From the NCBI RefSeq assembly GCF_013393905.1, contig NZ_CP040272.1, positions 3,716,001 to 3,780,000 on the forward strand: a DNA stretch of 64,000 nucleotides, in the 5' to 3' direction. Both the position numbers and the translations under genes were made by a program. Shown in pieces: positions 43,419 through 50,544 of the stretch. This DNA is from Nostoc sp. C052. GTDB taxonomy: Bacteria > Cyanobacteriota > Cyanobacteriia > Cyanobacteriales > Nostocaceae. The notes under the pieces are model-generated. The model was given only the letters and a program-made list of their open reading frames with translations, searched no databases and had not been told where the DNA came from. Within the stretch, counting starts at the first letter, position 1. Every line of letters starts with the position of its first letter.

Positions 43419-44186
43419 ATGACCATGAAATTTATTGGCATTGATTTAGGCTGGCGATCGCAACCAAGTGGACTATGCTGTTTAGAATGGATAGATGGAC
43501 AACTGCAAGTACTCGATTTAGACCGCAAAGATGCCATTGCAGATATCCTCACCTGGATCGATCGCACTGTCAAACCAGACGAACCAGCTATCATCGCCGT
43601 AGATGCACCTACCCTCATACCCAACGCTACTGGGAGTCGTCTCCCCGACAAACTCAGCCACAAGTACTTTGGTAAATATCATGCGGGATGCTACCCAGCT
43701 AATCAAAACCTACCCTTTGCAGATCGCACTATCAATTTTGGCTTAGAATTAGAATCACGCGGCTATTTACACGCACCCACCATCGAACCGCAAAAACTCG
43801 GCAGATATCAAATAGAAGTCTTCCCCCACCCAGCGATCGTTAACCTATTCAACTTAGAACGCATCCTCAAATACAAAAAAGGACGCCTCAATGAACGTCG
43901 TCTAGAACTAACCAAACTCCAAAATTACCTTCTCGATATCCTCCCCTCTCTTTCTCCTCCTCTGCGTTCTCTGCGCCTCTGCGGTAGCCTACGGCAAGCC
44001 GCTGGTGCGTCTACGTTCCTTCTTGAAATCCCCACCACAGGCGCAGCCCTCAAAGCAACCGAAGATAAACTAGATAGTCTAGTTTGCGCTTACATTGCTG
44101 CATATTGGTGGTATTGGGGAGAAGAACGTAATTTGGTATTAGGCGATCGCACTACTGGCTATATTGTCATTCCTCAAAGAATTTGA
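43419..44186 (+). CDS. DUF429-family protein, with inserted repeat
   Basis: 255 residues. DUF429 proteins have an RNase H-like fold and unknown function; signature pieces are FIGIDLGWRSQPSGLCCLEW and IIAVDAPTLIPNATGSRLPD plus EVFPHPAIVNLF and ATEDKLDSLVCAYIAA. The internal stretch (about residues 175-200, 43941-44017) is translated from a dispersed genomic repeat (CTCTGCGTTCTCTGCGCCTC followed by a GGTAGCCTACGGCAAGCCG type motif), so the gene carries an in-frame insertion. Confidence 0.75.
   Translation: MTMKFIGIDLGWRSQPSGLCCLEWIDGQLQVLDLDRKDAIADILTWIDRTVKPDEPAIIAVDAPTLIPNATGSRLPDKLSHKYFGKYHAGCYPANQNLPFADRTINFGLELESRGYLHAPTIEPQKLGRYQIEVFPHPAIVNLFNLERILKYKKGRLNERRLELTKLQNYLLDILPSLSPPLRSLRLCGSLRQAAGASTFLLEIPTTGAALKATEDKLDSLVCAYIAAYWWYWGEERNLVLGDRTTGYIVIPQRI
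43941..44017. repeat. dispersed repeat inserted in frame inside the DUF429 gene
   Basis: The stretch contains TCTGCGTTCTCTGCGCCTCT and TAGCCTACGGCAAGCCGCT, motifs that are common between genes in Nostoc but not within them. It keeps the frame open (about 26 codons). Confidence 0.7.
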
Positions 44187-44223
44187 GACAAGGCTTCGCG
44201 TATGCTGCTTTAGAGGAATTTGG

Positions 44224-44334
44224 ATTACTGCACGTGCCTGAAGTTACGCAATTAAATTTCTGATTTAATAGTCTTTGAAGACGCGATAAATCGCGTCTCT
44301 ACATGAAGGTTTTGGGCTTAACTGAACTGTATTG
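44224..44334. repeat. family A repeat, partial copy (right end)
   Basis: Contains GAAGACGCGATAAATCGCGT, then GGGCTTAACTGAACTGTATTG, the right terminal repeat of family A; the left end cannot be found. The left boundary given is approximate. Confidence 0.55.
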
Positions 44335-44392
44335 TCTTATAATTCCTGATCATTCTAGCAATAATTATTTTTGGTGTCTGACTGTATCGCAC

Positions 44393-44428
44393 AATAAAAG
44401 GCGTTGCTAAACTTAATCAGCAACGCCT
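44393..44428 (-). terminator. terminator of the glucan phosphorylase gene
   Basis: 9-bp stem GGCGTTGCT/AGCAACGCC (44400-44408 with 44419-44427), followed on the minus strand by CTTTTATT. Confidence 0.8.
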
Positions 44429-44460
44429 AATCTTAAGTATTCAATAACTACTCAGGACTC

Positions 44461-47043
44461 TTATTCTGCCCAAGCAATCAACCTTGGTTCATAAGGATTA
44501 GCCAGATTTTTATTTTTCGGCAATACACGCAAAGACAAGCCTTGCAAACCAGAAGCGGTATAAGTGATATTACCTGTGTAAATACTTAATTGCTGTGCAT
44601 CTTCACCTTGGTAATCCATCACCACCGGCACAGCGTTGACAATCTCACCATTGGCATCGATCGCACCTTGATATAACTCCACTTGCACATCATTATTGCT
44701 CAAAGTTGCTAAGTCAACCTTGGCTTTAACAGCAACGGTTTGGTTAACCTCAATGTCCGAAACTGCCGATACGTCAACATCTTTGATTCTGATGTTGAAC
44801 CAATGTTCGCCTAGTTTTTCTTTCCAAGCAGCTAGTTCTTTCGCTGGGGCATAGTTATCAACAGTCAGGGTATGATAGCGATCGCTGGCCGGGAAATAAG
44901 CTCTTTGTGCATATTCTCCTACCATCCGCGCGGTATTAAAGAATGGACAATTCAACCGAATTGCATCCTTCATTTTGGCAACCCACGGACGGGGTAAGCC
45001 ATCAGTATCGCGGTGGTCATAAAATAGTGGTACAACTTCCTTTTCTAACAATTCGTAGAGAGCATTGGCTTCTACTTCATCTTGGTAGTTGGGATCGTCA
45101 TAATTCTCTCCATGTCCAATCGCCCAGCCTGTGCGGACGTAATCAGCTTCATCCCACCAGCCATCTAGTACACTTAAATTCGGCAATCCATTCATGGCGG
45201 CTTTCATGCCACTAGTACCAGAGGCTTCGCGTGGACGACGCGGTGTATTTAACCAGATATCACAACCCGCAACCATCAACCGAGAGATGTAAATGTCGTA
45301 ATTAGGAACAAACACTACCTGTTTTTCTAAATGTTGTTCGCGGATAAAGTGATTGATATCGCGGATCAGTTCTTTACCAGGAATATCCTTCGGATGTGCT
45401 TTACCTGCGATGACAAATTGCACTTTCCGGTCTTTGTTAGCCAGCAGAAGCCGCTTAATCCGATCCAAATCGCGCATCCAGAGGGTGGCGCGCTTGTAGG
45501 TGGCAAAGCGACGGGCAAAGCCAATGGTGAAAGCGTAAGGATCTAAAACTTCTTGTGCTTGGAAAATTTCGGAGGCAGAAGCGCCGCGATCGCGCAGATG
45601 TTTGACCAAATGCTCTCGCACATACAAAACCATATCTAAGCGGCAGCGTTCGTGATTGCGCCACAACTCCTCATCAGGTATGGCTTCCATCCGCTCCCAC
45701 AATGGGCTATCTGGTGGTGCTGATGACCAATTTGGCCCAAGGTAGCGATCGTACAACTCTTGAGTTGATTTCGCCACACAACTCCGAGCATGGACACCAT
45801 TGGTAATTGCGGCGATCGGCACTTCCTCTACTGGCACTTTCTGCCACAATCCCTGGAACATTTGCCGCGACACTACACCATGCAGTTGTGCGACACCGTT
45901 AGAAAATGTTGCCATTTTCAGCGCCAGCACCGCCATACTGAAAGGACCCGATAAATCGCCTGTATTCTCACGCCCCAGTCCTAAAAATTGCTCTTTAGGC
46001 AACCCAAATATCTCTGCATAGTAGCCCAGGTAGTACAAAATTTTGTCGGGAGCGAACAAGTCAATTCCCGCTGGTACTGGCGTATGGGTGGTAAATATAT
46101 TGCTGGAAGCTACCACTTGTTTAGCTTGGGCATAATTCAGTCCTTCTTCCTGAATCAGCAAGCGGATGCGTTCTAGGGCAGAGAAGGCGGCGTGACCTTC
46201 ATTCATGTGGTAGGCGGTGACTTTCAGCCCCAAAGCCTTGAGCATTTGCACACCACCGATCCCCAGCATGATTTCCTGGTGGATACGCATATCGATGTCG
46301 CCACCATACAGTTGATCTGTGATGTCGTGGTCGTAAGTATTATTGGGTTCAATATTGGTGTCCATCAAATACAGGGGAACCGTTCCTACCTGTACGCGCC
46401 AAACTCTGGCATACACCTTGCGTCCAGGATAATCTACCGCAATCCGCAGTTCTGAACCATCGGCATTGCGCTCTAGATGCAAGGGCATATTATAGAAATC
46501 GTTGTTCAGGTAGCGCTCTTGCTGCCAGCCATCGGCATTGAGATACTGGGCAAAATAGCCTTGCTGATACAGTAAACCTACACCGACAAGTGGTAATCCC
46601 AGGTCACTGGCAGATTTGAGGTGATCCCCCGCCAAAACGCCCAAACCCCCAGAATAGACCGGCAAACAATCTACCAGTCCAAATTCTGCCGAAAAATAGG
46701 CGTAGCATTCTTTTGGTTTGTCTTCGCGTTGTTTCTGATACCAGGTGCGCTCTTGCAAATAATCTTCTAACTGACGGTCAGCGCGATCCATTTGGGCTAG
46801 GAAGCCTTCATCTTCGACAACTTCCAGAAGCCGCGATTGAGCGATCGTACCCAACATTAACACCGGGTTATGATGGCTAGACTCCCACAGGTCAGAGTCT
46901 AAGCGACGGAATAAATCTTTAGTATCAACGTTCCAATCCCAGTGCAAGTTATATGCTAGCCGCCGTAGTGGTTCGAGTCGTGGCGGTAATGAAGGAGATA
47001 CGTTAAATGTGCGAATTGGCTGCATAGGTTGGCAAAACTCCAA
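44461..47043 (-). CDS. glgP: alpha-glucan phosphorylase (GT35)
   Basis: 860 residues, cytosolic, PLP-dependent; releases glucose-1-phosphate from glycogen. Signature blocks: YFSAEFGLVDCLPVYSGGLG near the N-terminus, HMNEGHAAF, NGVHARSCV and PRRPREASGTSGMKAAMNG containing the PLP-binding Lys. The length and the SGTSGMK form place it in the archaeal/Thermotoga-like phosphorylase group that is common in cyanobacteria alongside the longer GlgP type. The C-terminal domain (about 715-860) is a beta extension. Followed by a terminator; single-gene unit. Confidence 0.9.
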   Translation of the reverse strand: MEFCQPMQPIRTFNVSPSLPPRLEPLRRLAYNLHWDWNVDTKDLFRRLDSDLWESSHHNPVLMLGTIAQSRLLEVVEDEGFLAQMDRADRQLEDYLQERTWYQKQREDKPKECYAYFSAEFGLVDCLPVYSGGLGVLAGDHLKSASDLGLPLVGVGLLYQQGYFAQYLNADGWQQERYLNNDFYNMPLHLERNADGSELRIAVDYPGRKVYARVWRVQVGTVPLYLMDTNIEPNNTYDHDITDQLYGGDIDMRIHQEIMLGIGGVQMLKALGLKVTAYHMNEGHAAFSALERIRLLIQEEGLNYAQAKQVVASSNIFTTHTPVPAGIDLFAPDKILYYLGYYAEIFGLPKEQFLGLGRENTGDLSGPFSMAVLALKMATFSNGVAQLHGVVSRQMFQGLWQKVPVEEVPIAAITNGVHARSCVAKSTQELYDRYLGPNWSSAPPDSPLWERMEAIPDEELWRNHERCRLDMVLYVREHLVKHLRDRGASASEIFQAQEVLDPYAFTIGFARRFATYKRATLWMRDLDRIKRLLLANKDRKVQFVIAGKAHPKDIPGKELIRDINHFIREQHLEKQVVFVPNYDIYISRLMVAGCDIWLNTPRRPREASGTSGMKAAMNGLPNLSVLDGWWDEADYVRTGWAIGHGENYDDPNYQDEVEANALYELLEKEVVPLFYDHRDTDGLPRPWVAKMKDAIRLNCPFFNTARMVGEYAQRAYFPASDRYHTLTVDNYAPAKELAAWKEKLGEHWFNIRIKDVDVSAVSDIEVNQTVAVKAKVDLATLSNNDVQVELYQGAIDANGEIVNAVPVVMDYQGEDAQQLSIYTGNITYTASGLQGLSLRVLPKNKNLANPYEPRLIAWAE

Positions 47044-47542
47044 GTTTAGCTATGGTTATTGTTTACTCTCTTTACCAATGTTGCCAATTCTTCATACTGT
47101 ATTTTGTGAAAAAGCGATGACTTTGTTAAACATTGAGAATTCTTTTTAACCTCGTTGCTAAAGTTTACACCAAGGTGTTTCTAATTCTATGCCTTACTTT
47201 CAGCCATGTACTTGGTATATTAAGATTTAATCATTTACTGGCATATATCACTTACAAAAAATCTAGTTCTGAATAAATAATTTATATTTATTTTATTATT
47301 GCTTCCGGGGATCAATTCTAGGGTCTTGGGTGAAGGTAAAAATTCCCCATAGCTGTGTCCATGAAAGTTAAATTTTTAATTATTTCTTAATAAAATTGTG
47401 CTGACAAAGAAGTGGGAGCTAAAGAATATAAATAAGAATCGCATGAAAAGCTTACCAAGCAGCTAACCAGGAAAAGCGAGCGCTAACTACTTGGTATCAA
47501 GTTTTGAACTAAACCAGGAAAATAACTTAGTGTAGTGTGACT
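47044..47542. other. intergenic, nothing recognised
   Basis: AT-rich DNA between two minus-strand genes; the promoter of the phosphorylase gene should lie near 47050-47150. No ORF or repeat stands out. Confidence 0.4.
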
Positions 47543-47866
47543 TTACGCACCTAGTGAAGGCTGATCTTTAGTATTTTTTGTCATCGTCAAAGCTACAGCT
47601 GCTGCATAGGCGAGTTCCGCTGCCATTTGATAAGCAAGTTTGATACTCGATGAAGCGTCTTTGGCTTTAGGAGAGAGAGAAGCTTTTTTTCGGCGCGACT
47701 CAAGTTTTACATCACCTGCTGCGATCGCTCGTTGTAAAATTATCCAGGCATCTAGGTCTTCTGAGTCATAATTACCTTGAAGCTGCGATCGCAGTTGATC
47801 TTCGGCTACAACACTCAAATAGCCGATAGTTAGAGCTTCTTGTACAATTTCTTTAATTAAAGCCAT
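47543..47866 (-). CDS. small helical protein of unknown function
   Basis: Soluble helical protein; likely start ATG 47866 (MALIKEIVQEALTIGYLSVV) because the family-like helix begins there, although the frame is open to 47878. Sequence features: EDQLRSQLQGNYDSEDLDAW and a positively charged centre (SRRKKASLSPKAK). It resembles a conserved cyanobacterial hypothetical group; function unknown. Confidence 0.65.
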   Translation of the reverse strand: MALIKEIVQEALTIGYLSVVAEDQLRSQLQGNYDSEDLDAWIILQRAIAAGDVKLESRRKKASLSPKAKDASSSIKLAYQMAAELAYAAAVALTMTKNTKDQPSLGA

Positions 47867-47878
47867 AATTTGAACCAC

Positions 47879-49232
47879 GTGTGTGAGTTAAAACCGATAC
47901 CTCAACTTGGGAATTTTGATGTTTTTTTGGGATTTATCCTCGAAACTAAGCTACGTTTTAGCTTTCTTTCAATAGAATTTATAATGAGTAATGCCAAGTA
48001 CGCATCACCCGCTTGGCTCACCCGAATGGGTGATTTACAAATTTCTAGATACAAGTATATGGAGAAAAAGAATATTGTGAACGTGTCACACGTATAGTAG
48101 ATATCATTCTGAGTTTAACATCCAATCATAAAATTACTTTGACAAGCAAATATAGAAATATGTACAGAAATTCTAAGTAACCCTTGATAACATTTTTCAA
48201 CTCTCTCTTCTCAATAGATTTTATCTAAGTGTATAAAAATATTTCAGAGTAGCAATCGCTCAAGTAAAAAAAATAACTAATTCCCCAAATTTTCATCAAC
48301 AAGCAACTTAAAAATCAACTTATTTATTGAGAGTGTTCCACTAAAAATAAAATGTGTTATCGTTAAAAACAATTGTTATTAAAAACCATTCATGTAATTA
48401 CCAACATGAACTGGTTAGTCTGTAAATCATCCGTGTGCAACATGATTGGAGCAGCATACTCTAGAAATTCGTTGCAAGAAAGCCGTCATAGCAGTCGGGG
48501 AAGCGCTTACTTGTTTGCACCGATGGTTAACTTCAATGTGATGGCTGATGTGGGAGATAATCCACCCTAATTGGATTTTATTTGGGCAAAATACCCATAA
48601 AATCCAACAATAATTACATTGTCATGCTAGGCATAAATTTTATCTAAACTTTGAATATAGTCTAGTTAAATGTATTTTTTGTTGCCAAATAGCTTTTGAA
48701 ACTGAGTTGTTTCAAAAGACTAAAACCGCTTGAGAGGAAATAGCCTCAAGATAGACAACACTATCCCTATTTACTTCAGTAGTGCTGTTAGCGGTAGCAA
48801 GCTTTTCAAATTTGACCGAGAACCAAAACAGTAGCCTATTTAAACCAGAAAATTTTCCCATCAGACAATTTAAGAGTCTGAGTTTTGACTCGGCAATGCA
48901 CTGAAATTGCTTTGTTAATTGATTTTGTGACAAAGAAGCTAAAGTTTTACTTACATATGTACAAAAATTTCTAGCGACTTAATGCAATTGTGCATATTAC
49001 TTGAGTAATTCTACACACCTAAGCTCAAAAATTGCTCACATAGTCAAAGCTAGACTCTGGTTTTTCAAATATTGGAGAACCCACCTAAAAATCTTGGGAA
49101 ATTTTTGTGATACTGCTACCTTCGCTCATGTATGAATACACACAGAGCCTATTGGTATTGGCAGAAAATTAGGATACAGCCAAAACAACTTTCAACACTC
49201 TCAACAACAATTGATTAAAGAGATATGTAGCC
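47879..49232. other. 1.35-kb AT-rich intergenic region with two hairpins
   Basis: No gene can be supported with confidence. Hairpins: 10-bp stem TTGGATTTTA/TAAAATCCAA at about 48573-48610, and 10-bp stem CTTTTGAAAC/GTTTCAAAAG at 48693-48718. A short ORF (48406-48570) ends just before the first hairpin. Confidence 0.5.
48406..48570 (+). CDS. possible small peptide gene
   Basis: 54 codons from ATG 48406 (MNWLVCKSSVCNMIGAAYSR) ending NVMADVGDNPP. It is followed directly by a hairpin (48573-48610), as for a real gene, but lacks a ribosome site and any recognised family. Kept as a low-confidence candidate. Confidence 0.25.
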   Translation: MNWLVCKSSVCNMIGAAYSRNSLQESRHSSRGSAYLFAPMVNFNVMADVGDNPP

Positions 49233-49934
49233 ATGCAGAACGAGCAAAACTTTTCAAAATTGCAGCGCGCGCAAGAACTTTTAGTAACAACTGTGTTAGG
49301 AGATATTCCAACACTTATTCTGGGGCCAAAGTTGCGTAATTTGGGGTATCGCAGTATTTTTGCCCAGATAGGCAACTCAGTTTATATTCAAAATGGTGTT
49401 GAATTTAACGGTACTTCTTGTATTGAGATCGGCAGTGGAGTCTATATTTTCAAGGGTGTGCGGATGGATGCCAGAGGGCACAAAAATAATAGAATTCATG
49501 TAGGAAATAGAGTCGCTATTGAGCGTAACGTTGATATCGGCTCTTTGGAAGATACATGTATACAAATTGATGAAGATACCTTCATTGCTCCTAATGTGTC
49601 TATTGAGGGGCCAGGAAACATTAAAATTGGTAAACACTGCTTGATTGCTGCCCATTCAGGGATATATGCCAATAATCATAATTTTGCCGATCCTATAGAG
49701 CCGATTAAATACCAAGGTGTTACTCGTAAGGGAATCGTGATTGAGGATGATTGTTGGCTAGGACATGGAGTAACAGTATTAGATGGCGTTACTATCGGCA
49801 AAGGCAGTGTTATTGGTGCGGGAGCAGTTGTTAATAGAGATATTCCTCCTTTCTCTGTTGCTGTAGGCATACCTGCACGAGTAATCAAAAACCGAATTGG
49901 CAAAGATATAGCAAAAGTTCAAGCTGAGAAATAG
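49233..49934 (+). CDS. hexapeptide-repeat acyltransferase
   Basis: 233 residues. The C-terminal two thirds is a left-handed beta helix with hexapeptide repeats (for example VAIERNVDIGS, EDTFIAPNVSIEGPG, IGKGSVIGAGAVVNRD) and the ending VAVGIPARVIKNR, typical of sugar O- or N-acetyltransferases of the LbH/CatB-like class. They transfer an acetyl group from acetyl-CoA to a sugar or amino sugar. Probable catalytic His is in AAHSGIYANNHNF. Isolated gene; acceptor unknown. Confidence 0.85.
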   Translation: MQNEQNFSKLQRAQELLVTTVLGDIPTLILGPKLRNLGYRSIFAQIGNSVYIQNGVEFNGTSCIEIGSGVYIFKGVRMDARGHKNNRIHVGNRVAIERNVDIGSLEDTCIQIDEDTFIAPNVSIEGPGNIKIGKHCLIAAHSGIYANNHNFADPIEPIKYQGVTRKGIVIEDDCWLGHGVTVLDGVTIGKGSVIGAGAVVNRDIPPFSVAVGIPARVIKNRIGKDIAKVQAEK

Positions 49935-49968
49935 GGGACTGGGGACTGGGGATTAGGGATTGGGGATT
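49934..49968. repeat. short tandem repeat (GGGGACT/GGGGATT type)
   Basis: Imperfect heptamer-like run GGGGACTGGGGACTGGGGAT directly after the acyltransferase stop. Similar short runs lie at about 70-91, 24486-24520 and 50154-50176. Confidence 0.75.
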
Positions 49969-50237
49969 ATTTCCTGTAACCTGTAACCCGTAAGCTGCAA
50001 CCTCTACCCTTTTTTTGGGAAACCTTTGCCATCAGTCAACGTCAGAAGAGTCAATAGTCCTCTGAGTTATTTCTTAGGGTCATCTAAAAGTCAGACAACT
50101 GATATCTTGCACTATTCTCAATAAGCGTAGGATAGGATAGACACTGCTAGTTCGCCAGTCCCCAGTCCCCAGTCGTCCCCGAAGTCCTCTAAAAAAGGGA
50201 CGAGATTTGGGTAATATAAAGTAGCTATCTTTTCTGC
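49969..50237. other. intergenic, upstream of psbI
   Basis: Contains a second short tandem-repeat run at about 50154-50176 and presumably the psbI promoter (TATAAAGTA near 50214-50222 is a candidate). Confidence 0.4.
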
Positions 50238-50291
50238 ATGGCAGATCCTAAAAGAAAAGCTCTCTTTGTTTTACCCATTGGAGATATTTCT

Positions 50292-50408
50292 ATGCTGACT
50301 TTAAAAATCGCTGTTTATATTGTTGTTGCCTTCTTCGTAACTATCTTCATCTTCGGATTTTTGTCGAACGATCCCGCTCGTAACCCCGGCCGTCGGGACT
50401 TAGAGTAA
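50292..50408 (+). CDS. psbI: photosystem II reaction centre protein I
   Basis: 38 residues, beginning [20 protein letters not shown] and ending NPGRRDLE, a textbook PsbI. One transmembrane helix (about 5-25). PsbI is a thylakoid membrane subunit next to D1, needed for stable assembly of photosystem II. TTGGAGAT lies just upstream (Shine-Dalgarno GGAG, 8 nt before the ATG). An ATG 54 bp upstream is in the same frame (18 extra codons) but has no ribosome site. A terminator hairpin follows. Confidence 0.95.
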
Positions 50409-50461
50409 AAGGGCGATAAATCATCCGCGACTTTGGAAGGCGGAAAATACTAAACGCCACG

Positions 50462-50496
50462 GAAACTTACTAAGGGAAAATTAGTAAGTTTCTTCC
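50462..50496 (+). terminator. hairpin terminator after psbI
   Basis: 11-bp perfect stem GAAACTTACTA/TAGTAAGTTTC with a 9-nt loop, followed by TTCCTCC; the T-run is weak. Confidence 0.6.
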
Positions 50497-50544
50497 TCCA
50501 GGTAGCTTGCTGTAGGTAGCAGAAGGCGACAGTCGGAAGGCAGA

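Noticed and set aside
46960..46985. Sequence GGTTCGAGTCGTGG, reminiscent of a tRNA T-loop
   Set aside because: It lies inside the phosphorylase coding sequence with no acceptor or anticodon arm around it; no tRNA gene was found in the window.
47870..48097. Plus-strand 75-codon ORF
   Set aside because: No ribosome site and no family-like composition; starts within the divergent gene's 5' region.
48712..48933. Minus-strand 73-codon ORF near the hairpin at 48693
   Set aside because: Ends inside the hairpin stem and lacks a ribosome site; likely chance.
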